Made by a program: the position numbers and the translations under genes. Of a stretch of 36,011 nt of DNA, positions 8,841 to 17,940 are shown piece after piece (the stretch's first letter is position 1; each line of letters begins with the position of its first letter). The notes below the pieces were generated by a model. It was not told the origin of the DNA. It worked only from the letters and a program-made list of their open reading frames with translations, and ran no database searches. This DNA is from Deltaproteobacteria bacterium. GTDB lineage: Bacteria; Myxococcota_A; Polyangia; JAAYKL01. Where the stretch lies: contig JAFGQN010000128.1 in the NCBI GenBank assembly GCA_016935665.1, forward strand, positions 1 to 36,011, given 5' to 3'.

Positions 8841-8869
8841 CAAACGTTGACATAGCCCCGCGCTATAAT
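8841..8869 (+). promoter_or_regulatory. Weak promoter candidate for the lipoprotein at 8993
   Basis: A perfect TATAAT lies at 8864-8869, about 125 bp before the start at 8993. The TTGACA at 8847-8852 is only 11 bp away, too close to act as its -35, and the hexamer at the right distance (CAAACG) is poor. This is therefore a -10 box without a good -35 partner. Confidence 0.3.
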
Positions 8870-8992
8870 TGTTTAATGATTCAAAATACTATACTCCGGC
8901 TCCCGAATCAACCATTTTTCACTTGTGGGTGAGATTTCGGATAGACTTTTCAAAGGCTTGACCAATCAAACCATCCCCCTTAAACTCCCGCC

Positions 8993-10009
8993 ATGTTTAC
9001 GCATCACTATCGTTCAATAGTTATCATTATCGCTCTTTGGGCAACCGCCATCACTGCCTTTACCGGATGCAAAGGCGCTGGAGACCCAGGTTCCGCGAAG
9101 AAAAACGGGAAGGATTTTCTGAAATGCGCGGATGTATCAAACGATGATCCTCTGGAAAAAATCAACCTGCCGCCACTCACCCTCGTCAGAGATGGCAGCG
9201 ACATGAAAATCAGTGGACTATCCAGTTCCATCGTCAGTATTGGTCTTTTGGCGGGCATTCACGATTTGACCCCAAAAACCGAAGAAAACATTCGCTTTTT
9301 CATGGATCAGTTCAAAGCAGCCAAAGTCCAGGCCATCGTTGTGGTGGGCGGCGTTGGCAAAACCAGCCGTCAGATTGAAAAAGTACTTAAAGCGCTTGCC
9401 AGCGCACCGATTCCCATCCTGGTCACGCCAGGTGCACAGGAAAGTTTTGGCGCCCTTAGAGCCACGTTTAAAAAACTACGTAAAAAGTATCCCCAATTGA
9501 TCGATTTAACCTGGGTTAGACGCGTACAGATTAAACAGGTCAATTTCATTAGTCTGCCAGGGTATTTTAATCCGTTTTATCTGGAGGCGCGTTCGCAGGG
9601 CTGCTCGTACGAAAGCGCCGAGTTGAATCAGCTGACAGAATTGGCCATGGCCGATAAGGCCAATGTGCTGCTCTCTGCCACGCCCCCCAGAGGCGCCAGT
9701 GAATTTGCTCCGGACCTTGGTCGTGGCAACGTTCACATCGGAGATCCCGAGCTGGCCAAAGTGCTTAATGACTCACCCATTCGATTTGGTCTGTTCGGCC
9801 ACGTTTACGAATCCGGTGGAAATGCTGTTTCCCCGGGAAAAAACGCACCATTGGCGCAAGGCATATGGCATCCATCACTGTATCTGCAGGCTGGCAGTGC
9901 GGATGCCATTCCAGTCCAGCTGGTAGATGGTGGACGCACTGCAGGCATCGCGCATATTGTTGATTTCTCCGGCCATCGCGCCCGTTTCAAGCAAATTCTT
10001 GCAAGGTAG
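8993..10009 (+). CDS. Lipoprotein with degenerate metallophosphoesterase-like fold
   Basis: A 338-residue exported lipoprotein; the signal peptide ends at a lipobox with Cys26 (AFTGC). From about residue 75 the strand and loop order follows calcineurin-like phosphoesterases: GLLAGIHD where isDiH is expected, VVVGGVG for GGD, VTPGAQES for pGNHD, a body segment with SLPGYFNP, and FGHVYESGG for GHtH. Most metal ligands are missing, so if the fold is right it is probably catalytically dead or binds something else. The assignment rests on spacing and hydrophobic pattern only and is tentative. It is divergent from the methyltransferase gene and is followed by a zinc-ribbon membrane protein after a 147-bp gap. 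Confidence 0.6.
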   Translation: MFTHHYRSIVIIIALWATAITAFTGCKGAGDPGSAKKNGKDFLKCADVSNDDPLEKINLPPLTLVRDGSDMKISGLSSSIVSIGLLAGIHDLTPKTEENIRFFMDQFKAAKVQAIVVVGGVGKTSRQIEKVLKALASAPIPILVTPGAQESFGALRATFKKLRKKYPQLIDLTWVRRVQIKQVNFISLPGYFNPFYLEARSQGCSYESAELNQLTELAMADKANVLLSATPPRGASEFAPDLGRGNVHIGDPELAKVLNDSPIRFGLFGHVYESGGNAVSPGKNAPLAQGIWHPSLYLQAGSADAIPVQLVDGGRTAGIAHIVDFSGHRARFKQILAR

Positions 10010-10156
10010 CCAATTCCGATTACAATGCATTCATTGACTGCAGCCCGATGGATGAATGAAATGAATGTTCAATTTTGGTCTTCTATGATATCTGTGCGAA
10101 TTGAAATGCTCATTCAAGTACGTATTCATTAACAAACGGTTAAGGAGGAATACAAC

Positions 10157-12271
10157 GTGCCTGTGAATTGCAAAATGTGCGCCGCCCCAAACGAAGAAGG
10201 GGCTCAGTTTTGCTCCGCCTGTGGAACCCCGCTAAAAGATGCGCCGAGCGCCAAACCAGGAGTCGGCAAAGGGGGGGGAAGCAGCGCGCCAGCCAAAACC
10301 ATGCTTTTCAACAAGGCGCCACAGGTTCAGACCACTCCTCAAAAAATTCAGCCACCACCGGCACAGCCCCAGCCCGCGCCATCAGCGAGCCATCACTCCC
10401 CGGCCCAAAGAGCGCAAAAAAGCGCCCCGGCCAAAACAATTCTCGGGGCACCTGCGGTACAACTGCCGGGGCAACAACCGCAACACCCCGCTGCCACAGC
10501 CAGTGTCAAAGCGACGCCGGTAAAAGCACAGCCCACGCCGGCCGCCAAAGCCAACCCTGAATCCGCACCGCTAGCGAAAGCTTCTGAGAAAATTGGAGTG
10601 GCAACCGTTAAACCCGTATCCACCTCACCAAATGAAGCACCTCCTGGAGCCGGAGAAAGAGCCAAAACGGTCATTGGATTGCCAGCCGCCAATGCACACG
10701 AAATAAAGGCAGCAGTGGAAGCCGCAAAAAAGGCGACCGCACAGGCCGCTGTAAACCCGCCAGCATCTCAACAATCCAAAAAAACAACGGGCAGCGACAA
10801 CCTTGCCGGTTCAAAGGCGGCACCCGCTTCGGCGATGGCTTCGAAGGATACGTATGAACCGGTGCGTACCCCAAAAAGTGGTACTGACGCAGCCCCGAGA
10901 CAAAATGACGTGTCATCCAAAACCTCTAAGCGCGCGCATCAAGCCGCGTCCATCTCATCACATCCAGCGGCTGCCCACCCAGCGGCAGAGGGATATGATC
11001 GGACGGATTCGGCGGATGAATGGCCCGAAGACGGGTCAACTGCTCCAAAATCCAGTACTGGCATCATCATAATGATTGCTGTCGCCGCAGTGATCATTAT
11101 CGCGCTGATGGCGTTTATACTGTTGAAATTCGTCTTTCCTTCAAGTCCGTCTTTTACCCCACAGATTGTTGCATCTCAGGATGGAGAAACCCTCACGGTC
11201 GTGCTCGATTTACCGGATGCCGCTCCCGGCTCCACGGTCCAGATACAAAATCAAAACATTCCCGTTGCCGGTGGAAAAGTCCAGTTTCTGCTCCAGAAGA
11301 AACAGATGGTTATTGGCGCCAATCTAGTCAAAGTGGTGCTTGCCGAGCCCGACAAGGCGCCCAGGGAAATCGGTTTCCCCATCATGTTGCGCCACCTGGC
11401 CACCAATGATTTCAGCAAACTCTCTTTGCCATCTCCATCTGTGGATGTGCGGTTTCAAGTGGCGAACGGATTTTCCATCAAGGTGAATGGCACCCCCTGC
11501 CCACTTGAAGATGGCGTTTGCGTTTTCAATCTGTCTGTGGATACCACGCAGGCGAAGAACGCTAAGGCACTGCAGTATGCGATTCCATTTGAGCTAATTA
11601 ACGGCAACGGTGAAGCTGACCCGGGCCAACATATTATCTCAGTGCCGGTCACTCAATTTCAACTCCATCGCCCCGCGCCCAATGCAGTGGTGGCCAGTCC
11701 AGAAATAACGGTATCCGGAAGCGCAGTCAAAGGAACCATTGTCACCATCAACAACCACAAAATCACTGCGGGCGACGCAGGTTTTTCCACAACTGTCCCG
11801 TTACCGAAAGACGGCTCGAACAAGATATCCATCACTGCTGCCGCTCCGGATTCCGCCCCAAACACTCAGGAGATTGCGGTAACAAGAGTGGCGGATTTGG
11901 CCCCATACATCGAAGCCTGGTCCAAAGACCTCGATAGTAAATTCGATTTCGCGAAATTAAGCAGAGATACAACCGCCCATACCGGAAAAAAAATCCACCT
12001 CTCCGGGCGAATTATCAACATCAACTCCGCCAGAGGGGTCACTGCATTTCTAATGTATGTGGATAATGGATGCCCGCCGGGCGGTCAGTGCGGGGTGTAT
12101 GTGGCGTTTCGCGGAGAAACCGATGCGGGTCTCCAATCCATGGTCGATGTATACGGCACAGTGAGAGGTACTCACGAAGTGGATTTCGCCGGCGGCGCCA
12201 AAAAAGCGCTGCCAGCCATTGACGCCGTATACGTTGTTCCAATAAAAAAGCCAGGTAATGCGCGCAACTAA
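10157..12271 (+). CDS. Zinc-ribbon membrane protein with long low-complexity linker and extracytoplasmic domains
   Basis: Translation starts at GTG 10157 behind a strong AAGGAGGA (10142-10149). The 704-residue product opens with a zinc ribbon (CKMC at 5-8, CSAC at 19-22). An Ala/Pro/Lys-rich linker runs to about residue 300 and carries three copies of a short motif: AKTML at 46-50, AKTILG at 92-97 and AKTVIG at 169-174. One membrane helix follows at about 303-326. Outside the membrane are a small beta domain, a bacterial-Ig-like segment (about 505-595, PEITVSGSAVKGTIVTIN) and a C-terminal OB-like domain (GKKIHLSGRIININ, then VDVYGTVRGTHE). Similar KT[MIV][LI]G motifs occur, as I recall, in myxobacterial zinc-ribbon or signalling proteins. 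Function is unknown; the layout suggests a cytosolic binding end linked to a periplasmic sensor or scaffold. Confidence 0.75.
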   Translation: MPVNCKMCAAPNEEGAQFCSACGTPLKDAPSAKPGVGKGGGSSAPAKTMLFNKAPQVQTTPQKIQPPPAQPQPAPSASHHSPAQRAQKSAPAKTILGAPAVQLPGQQPQHPAATASVKATPVKAQPTPAAKANPESAPLAKASEKIGVATVKPVSTSPNEAPPGAGERAKTVIGLPAANAHEIKAAVEAAKKATAQAAVNPPASQQSKKTTGSDNLAGSKAAPASAMASKDTYEPVRTPKSGTDAAPRQNDVSSKTSKRAHQAASISSHPAAAHPAAEGYDRTDSADEWPEDGSTAPKSSTGIIIMIAVAAVIIIALMAFILLKFVFPSSPSFTPQIVASQDGETLTVVLDLPDAAPGSTVQIQNQNIPVAGGKVQFLLQKKQMVIGANLVKVVLAEPDKAPREIGFPIMLRHLATNDFSKLSLPSPSVDVRFQVANGFSIKVNGTPCPLEDGVCVFNLSVDTTQAKNAKALQYAIPFELINGNGEADPGQHIISVPVTQFQLHRPAPNAVVASPEITVSGSAVKGTIVTINNHKITAGDAGFSTTVPLPKDGSNKISITAAAPDSAPNTQEIAVTRVADLAPYIEAWSKDLDSKFDFAKLSRDTTAHTGKKIHLSGRIININSARGVTAFLMYVDNGCPPGGQCGVYVAFRGETDAGLQSMVDVYGTVRGTHEVDFAGGAKKALPAIDAVYVVPIKKPGNARN

Positions 12272-12294
12272 ACCACACCCTCGAATGCACCGGA

Positions 12295-13350
12295 ATGAAA
12301 ACTGATCTTTTTGACTACGTACTCCCTGAATCGCTGATTGCCTGCTACCCGCCCCCACAACGGGACGGCGGTAAACTGCTCGTGGCCCGAGCACACACAA
12401 AGACTCTGGAGCATACTCAGATTACGTCGCTGCCAGAGCTGCTGCCTCCGAATGCCCTTGTCATCGCCAATGACAGTAAAGTGATTCCAGCGAGACTCCA
12501 TGCCAGACGCCCCACCGGCGGCAAAGTGGAAGTGCTGCTGGTTCGGCTGGAAGAAACCGGCGATGGCTACTGCGTCTGGAACACGCTGTGCAAAGCGAGT
12601 AAATCCATTCGCGTTGGAGATACGCTGCACTTTGGCAACACCGCCACCGCAGAGGTGACCGCCAGCGGCGAGATGGGACAAAAGATTCTTCGCCTTAATC
12701 AGGATGCCCACGACTTTCGACAATACGTGGCGGACCATGGCGCCATTCCACTGCCACCCTATATCCGACGGGAAGTGACCGAAAATGACCGGGACCGCTA
12801 TCAAACCGTATTCGCGCGTTTTGAAGGATCCGTTGCGGCGCCCACTGCCGGACTGCATCTGACCAATGATCTGATGGAAAAAATACGCCACAAAGGGTGC
12901 GAGCTGGATTTTATCACGCTGCATGTGGGACCGGGCACGTTTAGGCCCATTACCGCTGACAGCACTGCACAGCATCAGATGGATGTGGAGCACTACACCA
13001 TATCCCAAAAAACGGCTCGTAAAATATCAGACGCCAAAAGGGACGGCCGCCCGGTGATTGCCGTTGGCACCACCACGGTTCGCACACTGGAGGGGAATGC
13101 GGCCAAAAACGGAGGAAACGTGGTCGCCGGCGATGGCGCCACTGACATTTTTATTTCACCGCCATACCCGTTTCAAATTGTGGATGGATTACTGACAAAT
13201 TTTCACCTGCCCAAATCCACTCTGCTGTGCCTGGTGTCTGCACTGGCCGGCAGGGAATTTATTCTCAACGCTTATAAAGAAGCCGTCGCCAGGCACTATC
13301 GTTTTTACAGCTACGGCGATGCCATGCTGATACTGCCGGAGCCATCATGA
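12295..13350 (+). CDS. queA: S-adenosylmethionine:tRNA ribosyltransferase-isomerase
   Basis: A 351-residue cytosolic enzyme that transfers and isomerises the ribosyl group of SAM onto 7-aminomethyl-7-deazaguanine in tRNA, forming epoxyqueuosine. Family landmarks are complete: FDYVLPESLIA..P at the N-terminus, NDSKVIPARL, GGKVEVLL, PLPPYIRR, DRDRYQTVFA, GSVAAPTAGLHLT, the LHVGPGTFRP block, GTTTVRTLE and the C-terminal YGDAMLIL. Its length is normal for the family. The stop overlaps the tgt start by 4 bp (ATGA), so the two are translationally coupled, and their products act in the same queuosine pathway. The ATG at 12295 fits the family N-terminus; the ribosome site (CCGGA) is short. The gap to the zinc-ribbon gene is only 23 bp, so a common transcript is possible. 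Confidence 0.98.
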   Translation: MKTDLFDYVLPESLIACYPPPQRDGGKLLVARAHTKTLEHTQITSLPELLPPNALVIANDSKVIPARLHARRPTGGKVEVLLVRLEETGDGYCVWNTLCKASKSIRVGDTLHFGNTATAEVTASGEMGQKILRLNQDAHDFRQYVADHGAIPLPPYIRREVTENDRDRYQTVFARFEGSVAAPTAGLHLTNDLMEKIRHKGCELDFITLHVGPGTFRPITADSTAQHQMDVEHYTISQKTARKISDAKRDGRPVIAVGTTTVRTLEGNAAKNGGNVVAGDGATDIFISPPYPFQIVDGLLTNFHLPKSTLLCLVSALAGREFILNAYKEAVARHYRFYSYGDAMLILPEPS

Positions 13351-14456
13351 CAGAACGATTTGTATTTACAGTCAATGCCAAAGATGGCCATGCACGCACC
13401 GGACGCATTTTGACCCAGCGGGGAGACATCCCTACGCCTGCATTTATGCCGGTGGGAACGAGAGCCTCTGTCAAGGCACTCTCTCCGGACGAAATTGCCG
13501 CCAGCGGCGCATCCATTCTCCTGGGAAACACGTACCACCTCATGCTGCGTCCCGGAGAGTCGCTTATTGCCAAAGCCGGTGGTTTGGCCAAATTCATGGC
13601 ATGGCATAAACCCACCCTCACCGATTCCGGTGGATTCCAGGTATTCAGCCTGAGCGACCGGGCGAAAATTTCAGATGATGGGGTTGTGTTCGCCTCGCAC
13701 ATTGACGGCAGCCGCATTGAGTTGACACCGGAGCGCGCCGTTCGCGTACAGGGCCAGCTGGGCTCGGACATCGCCATGATTCTGGACGAATGCCCTCCAG
13801 GAGATGCCCCCCGCAAAGATGTGGAAAACGCCATGCGCCGCACCACACTCTGGGCCGAGCGTCAAATCCACGTGGCGCGCCCGGAAGGTCAGGCGCTGTT
13901 TGGCATCGTGCAGGGCAGCATTCACGAAGATTTGCGAAAACGGCATCTGGACGAAATCGCGGCCCTGCCATTTGATGGCATCGCTCTCGGTGGATTGTCC
14001 GTGGGTGAACCAGTGGAAGACATGTATCGCATTTTTCACGAAATCGCCCCGCTGATGCCAACAGAACGTCCCAGATATGTCATGGGCGTGGGCACCCCCG
14101 CTGATTTGCTGGAAGCCATTGAACAGGGCATTGATATGTTCGATTGCGTCATGCCCACGCGAAATGCGCGAAACGGACAGGTATTTGTAATGGGCGGTAA
14201 ACTCAACATCAAGCAGGCACGTTTTCTCAACGACGCGTCTCCTCTCGAAACGGGGTGCACCTGTCCCACCTGCTCCACATACGAGAGACGATATCTGCGC
14301 CACCTGTTTATGAGCAAAGAATTACTCATTCACCGTCTGCTAACCATTCACAATCTGCACCACTATGGCGCACTGATGGCTGGCGCCAGGCAGGCGATTA
14401 AAGACGGCCAATTTTCAGCATTTAAAAAATCCTGGTTGGAACAAAGAGAGATTTAG
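13347..14456 (+). CDS. tgt: Queuine/preQ1 tRNA-guanine transglycosylase
   Basis: A 369-residue enzyme that exchanges guanine for preQ1 at the wobble position (34) of GUN-anticodon tRNAs. Visible landmarks: GNTYHLMLRPG, the DSGGFQVFSL substrate-binding loop, MILDECPP, GIVQGS, GGLSVGEP, and the nucleophile region GIDMFDCVMPTRNARNG. The zinc site is CTCPTC followed by a His in the next helix region (LLIHRLLTIHNLHHY). Length and motif order are normal for bacterial Tgt. It overlaps queA by 4 bp, and tgt supplies the QueA substrate, so the pair is a standard queuosine unit. It converges on the RND-type gene downstream with only 6 bp between the stop codons. Confidence 0.98.
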   Translation: MTERFVFTVNAKDGHARTGRILTQRGDIPTPAFMPVGTRASVKALSPDEIAASGASILLGNTYHLMLRPGESLIAKAGGLAKFMAWHKPTLTDSGGFQVFSLSDRAKISDDGVVFASHIDGSRIELTPERAVRVQGQLGSDIAMILDECPPGDAPRKDVENAMRRTTLWAERQIHVARPEGQALFGIVQGSIHEDLRKRHLDEIAALPFDGIALGGLSVGEPVEDMYRIFHEIAPLMPTERPRYVMGVGTPADLLEAIEQGIDMFDCVMPTRNARNGQVFVMGGKLNIKQARFLNDASPLETGCTCPTCSTYERRYLRHLFMSKELLIHRLLTIHNLHHYGALMAGARQAIKDGQFSAFKKSWLEQREI

Positions 14457-14462
14457 ACGTTA

Positions 14463-16949
14463 TCACTGCGCTTTCTTTTTTCGAAGCGCCTCTCCCAAAG
14501 ACAACAAAACAAACAGCGTCAGCAGCGACCCGATGAGGGATGTCACTGTTCCGGCGATGGCCAGGTTGCCAATGGTGCGAAGGCCGTCGTGGGAGACGAT
14601 CATCATGCCCACAAACCCAACGCCAGTGGTGGCAGAGGCAACAAACACGGCAATCCCCGTGGTTTTAAGAACGTATCGCAGCGAACCCGCACCATACTCC
14701 AGGTACGAATGATAAAAATGGACAGCTGCGTCAATACCAATTCCCAGCAGCATCGGAAGCACCAGCATGTTGTACAGACCGATTTTCATTCCCAGCAACT
14801 TCATCATGCCCGCAGTCCAAACGAGTCCCACCAGCAGTGGAATAAAGGTCACCAGCGCCCCTTTGAACGACCTTAAATCGAAAAGCAGAATGATGAACAC
14901 CGCAATGGACGCCACAATCGTCATCATGACCCCATCCCGCTGCACTGCGCGAATCACCTCAACCAGAATGAACCCGGATGCCGTGGGGCGCACCTTCCCA
15001 ACGCCCGGCACATCAATGATATGATACGCGTCGTAAAACACAGCCATCTCGTCGGTCTCGTATTCGTACACACTGGGGAAGAGATACACCATTGTCCCAA
15101 GGGTTCCATCCTTCTGCGTGAATTTTCCCTTCACCCAGTCGGGCATATCTTCGGCTCTGATTTTCGTTGCCTTTGTCCACGGCAAAATCTCTTCGAGCCG
15201 CTGACGCGTTTTTTCTTTCAGCTTGCGTAACGCCAGCGCTTCATCCACGTATTCGTTCAATTGAGCCAACAGTTTCAGTTTTTCCTCCTGATTGTCTGGA
15301 ACGAACGAATATATGGAAAACACATTTTTAAGCAGACTGTCTTTTCCCCTGGCGTTTTCCTTAATGTCTTCGAGGTAACGGGTGAGCTTCTTAGCTTTTT
15401 CCTGATCATCCACCACCACAACCACCGGGGAAGAACTTTGGGACAGCGTTTTTCCATACTTGATGTTGGCAGATATTTTTTTCTGACTTTTCAAATTCGA
15501 GAAATTATATTCAAACTCAATCTGCGATCCCAGGTAAATCCCGCCTGCAGTCAGCAGCGCGACGATGGCGAGCATCGTTCCCCATATTTTCAGCGAGGGC
15601 GTCGGATGAGGCGCCGAAGCATCGAACGAGAGCATTTTTCTTCGCCAGGGTTTGGGCACAGATACTTTCTCCAACAGAGATGCCAGCGCGGGAAGCAATA
15701 CAATATAGGTGACAAGACAGGTTAAAATACCGATGGTGGCGATAATGCCAAACTCGGAAAACCCTTTGAACTCCGCCAGTACCAGCACCCCCAGCCCCGC
15801 AGCAGTGGTGAGACCGGCAGTCACAATCGCCCGTCCTGTCTGCAGCAGCGCCAGCGAAAGAGATTCGTACAGACTCTTGCCTTTTCCGCGCTCGTCCAGA
15901 TATCGGGTGGTCATGTGCACCCCAAAATCAATTCCCAGGCCCAGCAACACTGCAAAAATCAGCGCCGTCACCATATTTAGACGCCCCAATGTTAATGCGG
16001 TTAATGCCACGCTCAATGTGATGCCACACAGCAGGGGTACAATAATCAGCAGCAGTGAGCGTACGCGACGGAAGAACACCACGATGATCACCAGGATGAG
16101 TCCGATAGACACGCCGATGGACGAAAAGATGTCGGTCACAATGTTGGTGTATTCCAAATACCTGTTGCGATATGACCCCGCCACCTCCACGCGCATGGAT
16201 TTGTTTCGATGGGGATTGCTTTTTTCAATCAGTTGTTTAACCTTTTCCACCAGGGCGCGACCAAAATCCATATCGGTTGCGGGTTTGGTGGGGCGGGCCA
16301 TCACGGTAAACAACTTGCCGTTTGAGGTGGCGATATAATCGGTAAAATCAACTTTCGCCGTTTCCTTTTCCTTTTCCTGTTGTGTCTCCTTTGATTCCAG
16401 TATGCCGCCCACGCCGCCCTGCTTCAGCTCAGACTCATATTTATTCATAATATCATCAAAGGAAATATCCGGCGGGGTCTCATCATCAATGGAGATGTAA
16501 AACGGATTGGCAATTTTCTTTTCGTAGCGAACACGATCACCGGCCCGTTTCACAATCTCCCTGAGATCATCGGTTTCCAGATACAGCAAACGCCGATCCC
16601 TGAAAAACCCTTTATCTTCTTTGGTGGCCACCCAGTCAATGTCCTTGAGCGCCTTGAGGCTGTTGGCAATCTCATCGGCGAACGCCTTGTTGTCAGCGGG
16701 ATTATCCGATTCAATGGCCACGTACAGATAGTCTGTGGATCCCACCAGCTGGGACACCCGGCGGGACTCCACCACACACGGCAGGTCTTCGGGCAGGAGC
16801 GACGCAAAATTGGTGTCGAGTTTTAACGGTTTCCAGCCCACCAGCCAAACGGCAGACAATGCCGTCAGCAGTAGTACAATGGCAACAACTTGTGTTGGTT
16901 TTTCCACAGTGGTTTTTACAAAACGAGTCAGATAGTCAATCATACGCAC
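14463..16949 (-). CDS. MMPL/RND-superfamily exporter
   Basis: An 828-residue membrane protein built as a duplication: a helix near the N-terminus (about 21-40), a periplasmic domain to about 270, a block of about five helices with GLGIDFGVH near 337-345, a second periplasmic domain and another helix block with GIGIDAAVHFYHS near 730. This is the layout of the MMPL/SSD-like RND group (HpnN, YdfJ-like), which exports lipids or other hydrophobic molecules, often without a separate adaptor. The substrate is not evident; there is no hopanoid gene beside it. GTG at 16949 is preferred over ATG at 16943, because AGGAAG (16955-16960) is at the right distance only for the GTG. A Glu/Lys-rich insertion lies at about 185-200. 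Confidence 0.88.
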   Translation of the reverse strand: MRMIDYLTRFVKTTVEKPTQVVAIVLLLTALSAVWLVGWKPLKLDTNFASLLPEDLPCVVESRRVSQLVGSTDYLYVAIESDNPADNKAFADEIANSLKALKDIDWVATKEDKGFFRDRRLLYLETDDLREIVKRAGDRVRYEKKIANPFYISIDDETPPDISFDDIMNKYESELKQGGVGGILESKETQQEKEKETAKVDFTDYIATSNGKLFTVMARPTKPATDMDFGRALVEKVKQLIEKSNPHRNKSMRVEVAGSYRNRYLEYTNIVTDIFSSIGVSIGLILVIIVVFFRRVRSLLLIIVPLLCGITLSVALTALTLGRLNMVTALIFAVLLGLGIDFGVHMTTRYLDERGKGKSLYESLSLALLQTGRAIVTAGLTTAAGLGVLVLAEFKGFSEFGIIATIGILTCLVTYIVLLPALASLLEKVSVPKPWRRKMLSFDASAPHPTPSLKIWGTMLAIVALLTAGGIYLGSQIEFEYNFSNLKSQKKISANIKYGKTLSQSSSPVVVVVDDQEKAKKLTRYLEDIKENARGKDSLLKNVFSIYSFVPDNQEEKLKLLAQLNEYVDEALALRKLKEKTRQRLEEILPWTKATKIRAEDMPDWVKGKFTQKDGTLGTMVYLFPSVYEYETDEMAVFYDAYHIIDVPGVGKVRPTASGFILVEVIRAVQRDGVMMTIVASIAVFIILLFDLRSFKGALVTFIPLLVGLVWTAGMMKLLGMKIGLYNMLVLPMLLGIGIDAAVHFYHSYLEYGAGSLRYVLKTTGIAVFVASATTGVGFVGMMIVSHDGLRTIGNLAIAGTVTSLIGSLLTLFVLLSLGEALRKKKAQ

Positions 16950-17029
16950 GGGTTCTTCCTAAAAAAACTTTAAATATCAAACAGTTGAAAACCCGGCTCG
17001 CGTTGCGCCAGGTGTCCGCGAAAACATTT

Positions 17030-17069
17030 TTCACTTTTTATGCAACTTTCTTTCCAAACGGCCGAATAG
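17030..17069 (+). promoter_or_regulatory. ECF-type promoter candidate, copy 1
   Basis: TTCACTTTTT (17030-17039), TGCAAC (17041-17046), then AAAC, and GCCGAATAG (17061-17069) lie 29 bp before the start of the ComEA-like gene. The same arrangement, base for base in spacing, occurs at 26724-26763 before the rpn gene. TGCAAC-N14-GCCGA fits the general ECF sigma pattern (an AAC-containing -35 and a CG-containing -10). Confidence 0.6.
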
Positions 17070-17098
17070 ACATTCGGAAAAATGGAAAGGTTGCAGAC

Positions 17099-17503
17099 AT
17101 GAAACACAGTGGACGGCAGATTACATCACTTTTATTTATATTGCTATTGGTATGCATTGGTTTAAAAGGCTATTTTCAACAACGTCACTCAGAAGAAATC
17201 ACCAATCAAAAACAATTTGAACAGCAACACTGCGATAGGTCAAAGGCCAAAAGCTGGCAACCACCCAGGCGACAGCTCTGCGGTATTGGTATCTTTCTCA
17301 ACAGCGATAACGCAAAAGCGCTGGCTTACCTGCCAGGGATAGGTCCAAAGCGGGCAAACGCCATTGTCGCATTTCGAAAAAAACACGGCCTGTTTAAGCA
17401 TGTTGCAGATCTCAAAAAGGTAAAAGGCATCGGCCCCACGCTGGTACAACGAATCGCACCGTGGATAGAAGATGTACCGCAACACCGCAAAATGGTGAAA
17501 TGA
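17099..17503 (+). CDS. ComEA-like helix-hairpin-helix DNA-binding protein, membrane-anchored
   Basis: A 134-residue protein: an N-terminal signal or membrane helix (about 10-27), a short linker, and a tandem helix-hairpin-helix domain with LAYLPGIGPKRANAIVAFRKKHG and LKKVKGIGPTLVQRI (residues about 78-125). ComEA-type HhH proteins bind double-stranded DNA in the periplasm and pull it in during natural transformation; short stand-alone homologues of unclear role are also common. The ATG at 17099 is chosen because AAAGG (17086-17090) lies 8 bp upstream and the membrane helix then sits at the N-terminus; the upstream part of the open frame is antisense to the RND gene. It converges on rpsI. A promoter-like element at 17030-17069 is shared with the rpn gene. 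Confidence 0.85.
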   Translation: MKHSGRQITSLLFILLLVCIGLKGYFQQRHSEEITNQKQFEQQHCDRSKAKSWQPPRRQLCGIGIFLNSDNAKALAYLPGIGPKRANAIVAFRKKHGLFKHVADLKKVKGIGPTLVQRIAPWIEDVPQHRKMVK

Positions 17504-17528
17504 TGATGCGAATAATGGCGATGCAGGT

Positions 17529-17927
17529 TTAACGCTTGGAGAACTGGAAGGAACGACGAGCGCCGCGTTTACCGTATTTTTTACGTTCAACTTCGCGAGC
17601 GTCACGGGTCAGGAATCCGGCTTTCTTAAGCGGGCTGCGGTGATCGGGAACCGCTTTTTCCAATGCGCGGGAAATCCCAAAACGACACGCTTCCGCCTGT
17701 GCAGAGGTACCGCCGCCGCATACATTGATGAGAAAATCATATTTCTCATTCGATTCAACCAGTTCGAGAGGCTGACGCATAATCATTCTCAGAATGGAGC
17801 GTGGAAAATATACCGCCTCGTCCTTGCGATTTACGATTACTTTTCCGGTGCCAGGGGTCATCCAAACACGGGCAATCGCTCTTTTTCTTCTACCGGTAGC
17901 ATACCAACGATCTAAATTCTCAGACAT
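17529..17927 (-). CDS. rpsI: 30S ribosomal protein S9
   Basis: A 132-residue S9 protein. It has the family signature YATGRRKRAIARV, the VNVCGGG-type segment (here INVCGGGTSAQAEACRFGISRAL), and the basic C-terminal tail ending SKR, which reaches into the ribosomal P site and contacts tRNA. The start follows rplM after 13 bp with a GAGAGGTT-type ribosome site, the normal L13-S9 operon order. Nothing unusual is seen in length or sequence. Confidence 0.98.
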   Translation of the reverse strand: MSENLDRWYATGRRKRAIARVWMTPGTGKVIVNRKDEAVYFPRSILRMIMRQPLELVESNEKYDFLINVCGGGTSAQAEACRFGISRALEKAVPDHRSPLKKAGFLTRDAREVERKKYGKRGARRSFQFSKR

Positions 17928-17940
17928 TTGTCCAACCTCT

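Noticed and set aside
8847-8869. TTGACA and TATAAT as one sigma-70 promoter
   Set aside because: They are only 11 bp apart, too close to work together; only the -10 was kept as a weak candidate.
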